Assembly: GCF_900187025.1 (NCBI RefSeq)
Contig: NZ_LT906478.1
Location: forward strand, 1,968,001 to 2,032,000
Direction of reading: 5' to 3'
Source of the DNA: Listeria ivanovii subsp. ivanovii
GTDB taxonomy: Bacteria; Bacillota; Bacilli; Lactobacillales; Listeriaceae
Length of the DNA stretch: 64,000 nucleotides
A model generated the notes under the pieces. That model saw only the letters and a program-made list of their open reading frames with translations. It ran no database searches and was not told where the DNA came from. Positions within the stretch are counted from its first letter, which is position 1; each line of letters opens with the position of its first letter. The translations under genes and the position numbers were made by a program. Positions 48,363-57,063 of the stretch are shown here, piece after piece.

Positions 48363-49508
48363 TTATTTATCGTCGTTTTTTAGTCCTTTTAATTTATCAC
48401 CAATTAAATCGCTCATTTGGAATCCAGTACTTTCTTCTGGAAGTTCGTAATCAGCTTCTTCTACAGGTGCATCTTGTAAATCTTTAATGCTTAGCGATAA
48501 ACGTTTGTCTGCTTCGTTTACTTCTAACACTTTTACTTCAATTGTTTCACCTTCAGAAAGCACTTCTTGTGGTGTTCCAATATGTTGGTGAGAGATTTGC
48601 GAAATATGAACTAAACCTTCTACACCAGGGAAAATTTCTACAAAAGCACCAAAAGTTACTAAACGAACTACTTTCCCTTCAAGAACAGAACCAACTGGGG
48701 CTTTTTCAGCAATACCGTCCCAAGGTCCAGGTAGGTTAGCTTTAATGGAAAGCGAGATACGTTCGTTTTCAGGATCAATGCCAATAACTTTAACAGTGAC
48801 TTTTTGCCCTTCTTCTAATACTTCTTGTGGCGTTGCAATATGTTGATAAGAAATTTGTGAAATATGAACTAAACCATCCACACCACCAATGTCAACGAAT
48901 GCGCCAAAGTTAGCTAATCGTTGAACAGTACCTTCGATGACGTCGCCTTCTTTGATTTCGTTTAATAAAGCATGTTTTTGGCTTGCTTTTTCATTTTCAA
49001 CAACCGCACGATGGCTTAAAATCACTCGGTTATTTTCCGGTTCAAATTCCACTACTTTAAATGTTAGTGTTGTTCCTTTGTAATCTGCAAACTCTTCCAC
49101 AAAATGGTCTTCTACTAAAGAAGCCGGAACAAATGCACGAACACCTAAGTCCACTACTAAGCCGCCTTTTACAACGTCACTTACGACTGCTTCGAATACT
49201 TCACCAGATTCAAATTTTGCTTTAATATCATCAGATGCTTTTTCTGCATCCACTTTTCTTTTGGATAAAACAAGTACATCGTCTTCTACTTTAGTTACGA
49301 TTAGATCCAGTGTGTCGCCTACGCTCACAACGTCAGAAGCTGTCTCCACATGTATATTGGAAAGTTCACTTATTGGAACGACACCATCAAGTTTGCTATC
49401 AGGAATCCCAACATAAACTTGTTTATCCTCCACACTCGTTACTGTGCCAGTGACTTTGTCTCCTTCTTCAAAATTTCTAACTTCCACATCAAATAAATCT
49501 TCAGACAT
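48363..49508 (-). CDS. rpsA: 30S ribosomal protein S1 homologue (four S1 domains)
   Basis: The 381-residue protein has four S1 RNA-binding repeats, shorter than the six-domain E. coli S1 and typical of Firmicutes (ypfD in Bacillus). The third and fourth are clearest: VEGTVQRLANFGAFVDIGGVDGLVHISQIS and VVRLVTFGAFVEIFPGVEGLVHISQIS, each ending with PQEVL and a QISHQHI/QISYQHI pattern. Role on the ribosome is inferred, and Firmicute S1 is often not essential for initiation. The ATG at 49508 follows GGAGGG; an open extension to 49580 lacks a site. Confidence 0.93.
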   Translation of the reverse strand: MSEDLFDVEVRNFEEGDKVTGTVTSVEDKQVYVGIPDSKLDGVVPISELSNIHVETASDVVSVGDTLDLIVTKVEDDVLVLSKRKVDAEKASDDIKAKFESGEVFEAVVSDVVKGGLVVDLGVRAFVPASLVEDHFVEEFADYKGTTLTFKVVEFEPENNRVILSHRAVVENEKASQKHALLNEIKEGDVIEGTVQRLANFGAFVDIGGVDGLVHISQISYQHIATPQEVLEEGQKVTVKVIGIDPENERISLSIKANLPGPWDGIAEKAPVGSVLEGKVVRLVTFGAFVEIFPGVEGLVHISQISHQHIGTPQEVLSEGETIEVKVLEVNEADKRLSLSIKDLQDAPVEEADYELPEESTGFQMSDLIGDKLKGLKNDDK

Positions 49509-49818
49509 GTGTAGCCCTCCATTCGTTAGTCGAATTTTAGAACTTTCTAATTTAGAAGCAATAAAACTTGCACGCTCCATCTGCTTGACTAGTTTCCCAG
49601 ATAGGTAAATTTTCCGATTGAAAAAAGAAAAATAGCAATTGCACCTTTAGTCAAACTGACTTTTTAGCTAGAAAATCCTTTCAAGATACTTTTCACAAAG
49701 TAAAAAATCTCTCTTATAACATCCTACAAATCCTAACATTTGTCAAGCTCTTTTAAAGGATGAAATACATCATTATGACGTGCAAACGCTCATTTTGTTT
49801 AGACTTTCACGGTTAAAT
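49509..49818 (-). promoter_or_regulatory. Leader and promoter of rpsA
   Basis: TTGACA (49741-49746 on the minus strand) is a perfect -35 box, with a weaker -10 (TGTTAT, 49716-49721, 19 bp away, or TATAAG nearby). The leader of about 200 bases holds an AGTCA/TGACT hairpin and a 24-codon in-frame extension before the rpsA start. Its function is not clear. Confidence 0.45.
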
Positions 49819-49867
49819 TAAAAAACTGCTACATTTCCATTTAGTTCAGAAAATGTAGCAGTTTTTT
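49819..49867. terminator. Bidirectional intrinsic terminator after cmk
   Basis: ACTGCTACATTT pairs with AAATGTAGCAGT across a 14-base loop, with runs of A and T on each side. Confidence 0.88.
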
Positions 49868-49868
49868 G

Positions 49869-50543
49869 TTAATTATGGATTTTTTGTTCTGCTAGAAAAA
49901 GAATCTTATTAGCCACATCATCAATTGTCATCGATGTTGTATCTACTTCAATCGCATCTACTGCTTTTTTTAGCGGTGAATGTTCTCTTGTGTAATCTAG
50001 GTGGTCGCGTTCTTCAATTTCTTTTTTCAATTGGTTTAAATCTCCTGCAAAACCTTTCGCTACATTTTCTTTAAAGCGACGTTCTGCTCTTTCTTCCACA
50101 CTTGCTAATAAGAAAACTTTCAATTCAGCGTTTGGTAATACAGCTGTCCCGATATCTCGACCATCCATCACAATACCACCTTCTTTAGCAAAAACTTGTT
50201 GTCGTTCTTGCAAAGCTTCTCGAATAGCAGGATGTGCAGCAACGATAGAAACGTGATTAGTGACTTCTAAAGAGCGAATAACTTCTGTTACATTTTCTTC
50301 GTTCACAAATACTTGTTGTACTTCTCCAGGTTCGAAGCGAATAACTGTTTTTGCAAGTAACTCAGCAATAGCTTTTTCATTCGTGTAATCAATCTTGTTT
50401 TTATGCGTAATATATGTAACTGCTCGGTACATCGCGCCTGTATCAATATAAACAAACTGTAATTTTTTTGCAACTATTTTTGCCACTGTGCTTTTCCCTG
50501 CTGCAGCTGGACCGTCGATTGCGATACAAATTTTCTTTGTCAT
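49869..50543 (-). CDS. cmk: Cytidylate kinase
   Basis: Cmk phosphorylates CMP and dCMP. The 224-residue protein starts with the P-loop [19 protein letters not shown], then [34 protein letters not shown] and [14 protein letters not shown]. It precedes rpsA in the same orientation, as in Bacillus, but a strong terminator stands between them, so rpsA has its own promoter. Confidence 0.96.
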   Translation of the reverse strand: MTKKICIAIDGPAAAGKSTVAKIVAKKLQFVYIDTGAMYRAVTYITHKNKIDYTNEKAIAELLAKTVIRFEPGEVQQVFVNEENVTEVIRSLEVTNHVSIVAAHPAIREALQERQQVFAKEGGIVMDGRDIGTAVLPNAELKVFLLASVEERAERRFKENVAKGFAGDLNQLKKEIEERDHLDYTREHSPLKKAVDAIEVDTTSMTIDDVANKILFLAEQKIHN

Positions 50544-50557
50544 AAAATAAAACTCCC

Positions 50558-51520
50558 TTATCTAAAATTAGTCTGATTTATCTCTTCTTGAGATGCTAAA
50601 AGTACCATTAACTTCATCCGTGCTTTTTTGCTATCATAATCTTTACCAAGAATGACACCACGATTATATAAATCAAATGTACTTCCTTCATAGTCGTATG
50701 TAGTGTATACATTTCCTTCTTCCGCACTGGTTGTAATCACAACTGGAATCCCTTTATCTAAAGCTCGAATAATGGCAGGCATCATTTTTGGCGCTACTTG
50801 CCCACGCCCAACACCTTCTAAAACTATTCCTGCCACACCACTATCAATTGCCGCATCTATAAATAATCCATCAGCTCCGATGTAACATTTAATTACAACG
50901 ACTTCAGGAAGATCTAAACGAATATCAAAGCATTCATGTTCTAATGGCTTTTGGTAAAGAAAAACTTGATCGTTATCAATAATTCCTAAGTAACCGAAAC
51001 CAAATGCACTAAAGCCTTGGATATTGGATGCATGTACTTTTTTTACATATCTAGCTGCAAAAATTCGTTCATTAAAAACAACGACGGTCCCAGCTTGGCG
51101 TAAATTTGTTTCGCAGGCGGTATAAATGGCATGGCGAATATTAATATAAGCATCTGTTCCTGGTTCTTCTGGCGCTCTTTGTGAACCAGTAACCACTACA
51201 GGTCTTGTATCTGTTACAGCAAGGTCAAGAAAATAAGCAGTCTCCTCTAATGAATCCGTTCCATGTGTAACAACGATGCCATCATAGGTTTCATCCATAA
51301 AAATAGACTCGATTAGCTGTTTCAAACTAATTAAATCTGGAAGTGTAATGTGCATAGACGGTAATTGAAAAGTAGAATAAATATCTATTTGAATCTCCGT
51401 TGGCAATTTACATAAAGCGGCTAACTCTTCTCCTGATAACTCTCCAGATGCAAGTTTTCCTGATTCTGTTTTCTTACTCGCGATTGTGCCACCTGTCGTA
51501 ATTAATGCGACTCTTGCCAT
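50558..51520 (-). CDS. ansA: L-asparaginase, type I (cytosolic)
   Basis: This enzyme hydrolyses asparagine to aspartate and ammonia. The 320-residue protein has the two threonine motifs [13 protein letters not shown] and [18 protein letters not shown] and the [17 protein letters not shown] segment. Absence of a signal peptide supports a cytoplasmic enzyme. It lies 14 bases upstream of cmk on the same strand and may be co-transcribed with it. Confidence 0.94.
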   Translation of the reverse strand: MARVALITTGGTIASKKTESGKLASGELSGEELAALCKLPTEIQIDIYSTFQLPSMHITLPDLISLKQLIESIFMDETYDGIVVTHGTDSLEETAYFLDLAVTDTRPVVVTGSQRAPEEPGTDAYINIRHAIYTACETNLRQAGTVVVFNERIFAARYVKKVHASNIQGFSAFGFGYLGIIDNDQVFLYQKPLEHECFDIRLDLPEVVVIKCYIGADGLFIDAAIDSGVAGIVLEGVGRGQVAPKMMPAIIRALDKGIPVVITTSAEEGNVYTTYDYEGSTFDLYNRGVILGKDYDSKKARMKLMVLLASQEEINQTNFR

Positions 51521-51601
51521 CGTCCATTCCCCCTACATTTTTCCTTTAAAACGAACAAATGAGTCTCGGAAGCGTTTCCCAGACCCATTCAGTGTTGTCT
51601 A

Positions 51602-52321
51602 TTACTGTGGAATTGTTAGAACTGTGCCGACTGGAACATCATTACTTCCAAGTCCATTGGCTTGTTTGATTTTTTCTACGCCTGCAGCAGCTCCTGCACT
51701 ACCGTAGGCTGAACGGGCAATCCCGTATAGCGTTTCTCCTGCTTGAACAGTGTGAGATCCACCAGCTGCTTTTTGTTGTGCTTCTTCATCTGCTTTTTTC
51801 TGTGCAGCCTCAGCAGCAGCTTTCTCTTCGGCAGCTTTCTCTTCGGCAGCTTTTTGATTAGCTGCTTCTTGTGCTTTTTTCGCTTCTTCCGCTTTTTTAG
51901 CAGCTTCGACATCTTGTTCTTTCTTCGCAGCAGCCGCTTTTTCTTCCGCAGCTTTCTTTTCTTCAGCCGCTTTTTCGGCTGCGGCTTTTTCTTCCGCGGC
52001 TTTTTTTGCTTTTGCTTTTTCTTCTTTTGCTTGTGTGTTGTCAGATAGACTTATGGTTGATTCTGTCTCGGTTTTGACTTCGTTAGATCCCATATTTTGA
52101 ACAGTAACGAATACAATCACAATGACGATTGGTATTAACAAGAAAAATACAATTAATAAATTCAATAATGGATATCTAAAAATGGTTTTCTTTTTTCCTC
52201 GTCTGCTATCAGAACGGGATAACATTGGTGGTTCGTTATTAAATTCATCTTGCTCTTCTGAACTCATATCGTAATCAACCGGTTCTTCAAATTCCCGTTT
52301 ATCTTTTCGTTTTTTTGCCAC
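51602..52321 (-). CDS. ypbE: Membrane-anchored LysM protein with alanine/lysine/glutamate-rich stalk
   Basis: The 239-residue protein has a charged cytoplasmic N-terminus, one membrane helix (LLNLLIVFFLLIPIVIVIVF, about residues 52-72), a long stalk of repeating KAAEEKAAAEKAAEEK-type units that should form a coiled helix, and a C-terminal LysM domain (HTVQAGETLYGIARSAYG) that binds peptidoglycan. It starts with GTG after AAAGGAGG. Position and domain plan match Bacillus YpbE. Its role is unknown. Confidence 0.88.
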   Translation of the reverse strand: MAKKRKDKREFEEPVDYDMSSEEQDEFNNEPPMLSRSDSRRGKKKTIFRYPLLNLLIVFFLLIPIVIVIVFVTVQNMGSNEVKTETESTISLSDNTQAKEEKAKAKKAAEEKAAAEKAAEEKKAAEEKAAAAKKEQDVEAAKKAEEAKKAQEAANQKAAEEKAAEEKAAAEAAQKKADEEAQQKAAGGSHTVQAGETLYGIARSAYGSAGAAAGVEKIKQANGLGSNDVPVGTVLTIPQ

Positions 52322-52639
52322 TCAAAGTTCCTCCTTTAGTGCTCTCTAAAATTATCCTATGCACTATTATTGGCACAGAGAAGTGTTACATATGATATTA
52401 AAAATGAAATGCCTTTGAAATAATTATACCCATAAATGTAACATCCAACAACACTTAAACCACTTTTTTTACTAAAAAAGCAATAATAATTTTAATTTGG
52501 TGCTTATAAGGTACAGGCGCTATCTATTTCTTACAGATTACTGAACAAAATAATAACAATTTTTTTGCTATTAAACAAGCTTTTTTAGCAAAAAAATGTG
52601 AAATTGTATTCTTTTTGTCGAATTTCGTAACTTTTAAAA
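52322..52639 (-). promoter_or_regulatory. Promoter region of the LysM gene, with AT-rich hairpins
   Basis: A strong sigma-A promoter is seen on the minus strand: TTGTTG (52446-52451) and TATAAT (52423-52428), 17 bp apart. GTTACA near the -35 box and TGTAAC at about 52386-52391 form an inverted repeat across the start region. Nearer recQ, TTTTTTTGCTA (52561-52571) and TAGCAAAAAAA (52587-52597) form an AT-rich hairpin, a likely weak terminator for recQ. Confidence 0.55.
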
Positions 52640-54046
52640 TCACTGCAGTAAGTAAGTTAAATAACTCTCCCAAGTAGGGACTTCTTTTCGTTGTATCGTT
52701 TCTTTTCTTTCAAAGGTAGTAATATCCGCACCGTCTATATCACAACAGTTTAGTGGCTTTTCACTACCAAGAGGTTCTTCTTCAAAATAACGCATAATAT
52801 AATTTCGGCGACAATCGTCCGTATGCAGATAACCAATGAATTGCTGTAAATTGGCTCGTTTCCATTTCTTACGGTAGTCTATTTTTGTAGCTATTTCTTG
52901 GGTAGTCAATCCACTCTTTTGATAGTACTCGATAAAACGCTGCTCTGATTCGGGTAATGTTTTCAACTGTTCCTTTGTTAAATGGATTAAACTTGCATCA
53001 GGTAAATCTTGGTCTGCTAGCTGCATTTGAATAAATTCATCTCCAGTTGCATAAAGTAGAATACCGACGCTGTTTTGAGAATCTCGACCAGCTCGTCCGA
53101 TTTCTTGCAAGTATGCCTCTAAATCAGCAGGCATATGATAGTGAATAACAAAGCGAATATCTGATTTGTCTATCCCCATTCCAAAAGCACTCGTCGCACA
53201 AATTAAATCTAACTGACCATAAACAAATTGCTGTTGAATCATAATCCTATCTTCCGCTTCCATATCTCCATGATAATAGGCTACTTGTAGACCAGTTAAT
53301 TCGCTCAATTCACGCGCTGTACTTTCTGCTAATTTTTTACTTGAAAAGTACACAATACCCGGCGTTTGCAGTTTTAAAACTAGTTCATATAAGCGTTCTT
53401 TTTTTAATTTTTGGTTCGTGAATTTTTCTACTTGTAAAGAAATGTTTGAACGGTTCACAGAATAAATAATTTGTTTGCAGCCTTTTAATTGAAGCTGCGC
53501 CAAAATATCCGCTCTAACTTTTTTGGTGGCTGTTGCAGTAAGCACCATCGTTACTGGAAAGTTTGCCTCTTGAATAAACAGACCTAACATTAAATAATCC
53601 GGGCGGAAATCATGCCCCCACTGAGAAATACAATGTGCCTCATCAATTACAAATAAACTGATTTTTCGCTTTAAAAGAAGGCTTTTCACCATATCATTAT
53701 TCAACATCTCTGGTGATAAAAATAAAAACTTATATAAATGGATGTTAGCAAGAATTTGGTTTTTCTCGTCTCGTTTTAAAAAACTATTAAGTGCAGCAAC
53801 GCGTTTTTCCCCATGTGCACGCATTCGTTCCATCTGGTCTTGCATTAACGAAAGAAGCGGTGACACAATCACAACTAAGCCATCCATCAAATGTCCCGCT
53901 AATTGATAGCAAACGGTCTTTCCAGTTCCTGTTGGTAACATAGCAAAAGTGTTATTTCCAGCTAACGTAGCTTCAATTACTTCTTTTTGTCCTGGGCGAA
54001 ATTCTTTAAAGCCAAGATATGATTTTAGTTCCTTTTCTAGAGTCAT
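52640..54046 (-). CDS. recQ: RecQ-family DNA helicase (short form)
   Basis: A 468-residue 3'-5' superfamily 2 helicase. Motifs: GFKEFRPGQKEVIE, Walker A MLPTGTGKTVCYQL, DEAH in FVIDEAHCISQWGHDFRPDY, TATATKKVR, and ATSAFGMGIDKSDIRFVIHYHMP with QEIGRAGRD. It lacks the C-terminal HRDC domain and has only a short zinc-binding-like region, as in Bacillus YpbC/RecS. The ATG at 54046 follows GAGGAGGA and overlaps the upstream stop as ATGA. Confidence 0.93.
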   Translation of the reverse strand: MTLEKELKSYLGFKEFRPGQKEVIEATLAGNNTFAMLPTGTGKTVCYQLAGHLMDGLVVIVSPLLSLMQDQMERMRAHGEKRVAALNSFLKRDEKNQILANIHLYKFLFLSPEMLNNDMVKSLLLKRKISLFVIDEAHCISQWGHDFRPDYLMLGLFIQEANFPVTMVLTATATKKVRADILAQLQLKGCKQIIYSVNRSNISLQVEKFTNQKLKKERLYELVLKLQTPGIVYFSSKKLAESTARELSELTGLQVAYYHGDMEAEDRIMIQQQFVYGQLDLICATSAFGMGIDKSDIRFVIHYHMPADLEAYLQEIGRAGRDSQNSVGILLYATGDEFIQMQLADQDLPDASLIHLTKEQLKTLPESEQRFIEYYQKSGLTTQEIATKIDYRKKWKRANLQQFIGYLHTDDCRRNYIMRYFEEEPLGSEKPLNCCDIDGADITTFERKETIQRKEVPTWESYLTYLLQ

Positions 54047-55050
54047 ACTATTCCTCCTCTGCTCACCACAGCTAGCCGGATTTGATAGTAATCTAAGTCT
54101 GGAAATTCTGCTTTGATTTCGCGCAATAAATTCCATTCTTTTTGATTAATTGCTTTTATTAGCTCGTCGTCAGGCAAATAAGGTACATTCGCATCTTTTT
54201 GTGTAGCTCTTATCTCAACAAAGTGATCTTGAATGGTACTTGTTTTTAAGTTGCGAATTTGTTCAATCGTCTCTAATTCAGCACCATTTCGCCAAAGCGT
54301 AAAAGTTTGCATAGCAGAGGTGGTTAAAGCAGTTAATTCGTTTGGGATTAAACTACTTAAAATAGTCCATTTCTCGTGTGTTTGCTTGATTACAGCGAAT
54401 AAATGATGGATTTCATGCAACATTTCGAAATAAACGTCCCACTTTGGCTGATTATATTTCGAAGCAATTTGTTCCGTCGTATAACCCATTAATTCGCCAC
54501 CTGAAAAACGTTCTACTAAGTATTCTGGTTTTGCTACGTCAAGCTCTTTGAACCAACTAGTCAGTTCTATAAATAAGTTATCTGCTAATGTAACTTGCAT
54601 TTGTTTTGCTAGCCAGTTTTTAATGAACAATTGTACCTTTTTATCACGAATGACTGGTAAATAGTAGTTTTTGTTATGGTGCTTATTACTAATTACTTGC
54701 ATTCCTAATCGTAAATGCGCAAAAAAATCAAAAGCTTGTCGTTGAAAGGAAAATCCCTGAAACCACGGATAATCTATTTCAAAGTTAGGCTCGATATTTC
54801 CTTGTATAATATAGCCATTTTCGGTAGAAGAAATCATACCACTTTGGACCAAATCTGTTAGTCGAGCTTCTAAATAACTTGATTTTAAATTTGGCACCAA
54901 TCCGAATAAGTGTTGCATTTGAAAAAGATGAGCGTCTTGAACAGCTTGACCAGTTCTTCGCCCAACTAAAATCGTCTGCAGAAACGGTAACTTCCTTGGT
55001 GTGACAGATTTTTTTAAAATAGTTAATATGTAATCATCAAGCTTATCCAA
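54043..55050 (-). CDS. ypbB: YpbB-like winged-helix protein, partner of the RecQ helicase
   Basis: The 335-residue protein carries no enzyme motif. The C-terminal region (DLDYYQIRLAVVSRGG) resembles the helix-turn-helix_40 module found next to RecQ-type proteins, and the gene is coupled to recQ by an ATGA overlap, which suggests a joint role in DNA repair. A TTG at 55050 (MDKLDDYILTILKKS) is chosen, with AGGTGGTGG 6 bases upstream; this matches the Bacillus N-terminus. Confidence 0.75.
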   Translation of the reverse strand: MDKLDDYILTILKKSVTPRKLPFLQTILVGRRTGQAVQDAHLFQMQHLFGLVPNLKSSYLEARLTDLVQSGMISSTENGYIIQGNIEPNFEIDYPWFQGFSFQRQAFDFFAHLRLGMQVISNKHHNKNYYLPVIRDKKVQLFIKNWLAKQMQVTLADNLFIELTSWFKELDVAKPEYLVERFSGGELMGYTTEQIASKYNQPKWDVYFEMLHEIHHLFAVIKQTHEKWTILSSLIPNELTALTTSAMQTFTLWRNGAELETIEQIRNLKTSTIQDHFVEIRATQKDANVPYLPDDELIKAINQKEWNLLREIKAEFPDLDYYQIRLAVVSRGGIV

Positions 55051-55204
55051 GACTTTCCACCACCTTTTTTTGCTCTTATTATCATACCACAGAAACACTT
55101 GTTCGGCACTGATTTTCCTTAAAAAAACTTTATCAACTTATGGTACAATAGAAAAAGAAAAAATCTAGCTTCAATGAGTCATTTTAGAAAGGAAGCGGAG
55201 TATA

Positions 55205-55429
55205 TTGAAATATTGTCGCGTCGAAAAAGATACTTGTATTGCTTGTGGAGCTTGTTCTATTCATGCCCCTGATGTTTTTGATTATGATGCAGAAGGACTC
55301 GCATTTAATATTTTAGATAACAATACTGGCACAAACGTAATTCCAGAAGATTTAACAGAAATGGTCATTGATGCTGAATTCGCTTGCCCATCACTTTCTA
55401 TCCAAGTTTCTGATAAACCATTTCGTTAA
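55205..55429 (+). CDS. fer: 4Fe-4S ferredoxin
   Basis: A 74-residue low-potential electron carrier. Cysteines in CIACGAC and a fourth in [11 protein letters not shown] bind one 4Fe-4S cluster, as in Bacillus Fer. It starts with TTG after GGAAGCGGAG. An extended -10 (TGG-TACAAT, 55141-55149) lies 60 bases upstream. It is divergent from ypbB and ends at a terminator shared with ribU. Confidence 0.93.
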   Translation: MKYCRVEKDTCIACGACSIHAPDVFDYDAEGLAFNILDNNTGTNVIPEDLTEMVIDAEFACPSLSIQVSDKPFR

Positions 55430-55468
55430 AAAATCCGCGAGCCCATTCTGGACTCACGGATTTTATTT
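55430..55468. terminator. Bidirectional intrinsic terminator between fer and ribU
   Basis: AAAATCCGCGAG pairs with CTCACGGATTTT (one mismatch), with A and T runs on the two sides. Confidence 0.85.
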
Positions 55469-55471
55469 ATT

Positions 55472-56083
55472 TCAACGGCTAATTTCTTGTTGTCTTTTTT
55501 CGAATTTGCGCCGTTCTTTTGCAGTTTGGTTTTTAGCAATCCATTTTTTCATTCGTGAATAAAGCAGTAAGAACACTGCACTAACGATAACTCCTTTTAA
55601 TAGGTTAAACGGTACAATCGCATAAGTGATTAACCACGCAACATCTGTATTCGCCGGCAGTCCACCTAGTTTAATATAAAATGGTAATAAAACAAAATAA
55701 TTAAATACTGTCATTGCGAGCGTCATTAACACCGTACCAACAGCGGTTGAAAGAACCATCCCTTTTGTTGTACGAAACCAGTGAAATAAATAATAAATTG
55801 GTAGGACATAAAATATTCCCGAAATAAAGTTAGCTAGCTCTCCAACTGGAATACCAACTGGACTACCAGAAACGATGTATAATAGCACATTTTTGATTAA
55901 TTCCACTAAGATCACCGCTAATGGACCGAATAGAAGTCCGCCAAGTAAAGCTGGGATGTCACTAAAATCAAGCTTTAAAAATGGTGCACTTGGTAGTAAT
56001 GGAAATTGGAGCATCATTAATATGAATGCTACAGTCCCAAGAACCGCCACACTAACAAAAACCTTCATTGAATAATTCTTCAT
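55472..56083 (-). CDS. ribU: Riboflavin transporter, ECF substrate-binding subunit RibU
   Basis: RibU binds riboflavin in the membrane and works with the shared ECF energising module encoded elsewhere. The 203-residue protein has about six membrane helices ([63 protein letters not shown]) and the family motif [21 protein letters not shown]. The ATG at 56083 follows GGGAGA. An FMN riboswitch and attenuator lie upstream, so expression should fall when FMN is high. It matches lmo1945, reported as a roseoflavin-sensitive target. Confidence 0.95.
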   Translation of the reverse strand: MKNYSMKVFVSVAVLGTVAFILMMLQFPLLPSAPFLKLDFSDIPALLGGLLFGPLAVILVELIKNVLLYIVSGSPVGIPVGELANFISGIFYVLPIYYLFHWFRTTKGMVLSTAVGTVLMTLAMTVFNYFVLLPFYIKLGGLPANTDVAWLITYAIVPFNLLKGVIVSAVFLLLYSRMKKWIAKNQTAKERRKFEKRQQEISR

Positions 56084-56149
56084 TGTCATTTCTCCCTTGA
56101 TGTTCACCAAGAAGTGAGTGACGTCATTTAACGAATGCAACCCAAGCAA

Positions 56150-56179
56150 ATAAAAAACCTCAACTAAAAAAAGTTGAGG
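56150..56179 (-). terminator. Riboswitch-controlled terminator upstream of ribU
   Basis: CCTCAACT and AGTTGAGG form an 8-bp stem with a T loop, followed by TTTTTT on the minus strand. It lies between the FMN riboswitch and the ribU start, so it is the expression platform. Confidence 0.88.
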
Positions 56180-56276
56180 GAGAGTTTGTGAAACAATAAA
56201 CAAACATTAGATGCTCAAATAAACATCACAGCTTGCTAACACATGCTCGTGAAGACAAACGAAAAGGTCTGCCAAC

Positions 56277-56391
56277 ATCTTCTCCCATCCAGACTATACT
56301 GTCGGTCCTGGAATTACACCAGAGTCAACTGCTAAAAAAGCAGATCGTGGACTTTAACCACCGGTCGGGAATTGCACCCTGCCCCGAAGAT
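56277..56391 (-). promoter_or_regulatory. FMN riboswitch (RFN element)
   Basis: The minus strand carries the conserved RFN core: ATCTTCGGGGCAGGGTG, AATTCCCGACCGG with the GGTGG, and the closing GGGAGAAGAT, with two side hairpins (for example CTGCTTTTTTAGCAG). Binding of FMN favours the downstream terminator and blocks ribU. Confidence 0.97.
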
Positions 56392-56416
56392 GAACGAATA
56401 TTTTCTTACAAATTTT

Positions 56417-56444
56417 ATTTTACCATGAATAAATATTTTCGCAA
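56417..56444 (-). promoter_or_regulatory. Promoter of the ribU riboswitch transcript
   Basis: TTGCGA (56439-56444) and TAAAAT (56417-56422) on the minus strand are 16 bp apart, about 26 bases before the riboswitch begins. Confidence 0.6.
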
Positions 56445-56492
56445 GTCCTTTTGTATATTTTTTCACGTGAGCGTTTTCTTAATTATTCCAAT

Positions 56493-56520
56493 AAAAAACC
56501 AGAAAATTATCTGGTTTTTT
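56493..56520. terminator. Bidirectional intrinsic terminator after the thioesterase gene
   Basis: AAAAAACCAGA and TCTGGTTTTTT form a stem around a 5-base loop. Confidence 0.82.
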
Positions 56521-56525
56521 ATTAC

Positions 56526-57044
56526 TTACCATGGAATATCCGTTGATAATGATTCTGCTAGTGATTGATTTTCTTTCAAACGAATTTTACGTGCAATACT
56601 TCTTGCCTCTGCACCTGCGTGAATTCTTTTTTGCTCTTCGGTTTCTGGTTCAACAAGCGGAACTTCTACTGTTTTCCCATCTTTATCAAGGGCAACAAAG
56701 GTTAAAAATGAAGTTGCTGCTAAATAACGTTCACCTGTTTTTAAATTTTCCGCAATAATTTTCACAAAAATTTCCATCGAACTTCTACCAGTCGAAGCAA
56801 CATAAGACTCTAAACAAACGGAATGATCATTTTTAATTGGTTTTAAGAAATCCACGGAATCTGTTGAGGCTGTTACTATTTCTGTTCGACAATGACGAGA
56901 AGCACTAATCGATGCCGTGTCATCAATGTAGGTCATTAAGCGACCTCCAAATAAGGTATTATGATTATTTGTGTCAGAAGGAAATACCCGACTTGTCTTA
57001 ATTACTAAAGATTCTTTGCAAAATTTTGTTTGTCTTTTTTTCAT
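56526..57044 (-). CDS. Acyl-CoA thioesterase, hotdog fold
   Basis: The 172-residue protein matches the YkhA/YciA-type acyl-CoA hydrolase family: FPSDTNNHNTLFGGRLMTYIDDTASISASRHC near the N-terminus with the aspartate that activates water, VDFLKPIKNDHSVCLESYV, and a C-terminal helical tail. It frees CoA from acyl-CoA; chain-length preference is unknown. It follows resE by 19 bases on the same strand and may be read from that transcript. Confidence 0.88.
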   Translation of the reverse strand: MKKRQTKFCKESLVIKTSRVFPSDTNNHNTLFGGRLMTYIDDTASISASRHCRTEIVTASTDSVDFLKPIKNDHSVCLESYVASTGRSSMEIFVKIIAENLKTGERYLAATSFLTFVALDKDGKTVEVPLVEPETEEQKRIHAGAEARSIARKIRLKENQSLAESLSTDIPW

Positions 57045-57063
57045 TTTTTTCGCTCCATTCTAT

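Noticed and set aside
51743-52048. Cysteine/phenylalanine-rich frame opposite the LysM stalk
   Set aside because: It is the antisense of the repetitive Ala/Lys/Glu region, so its repeats are only a mirror.
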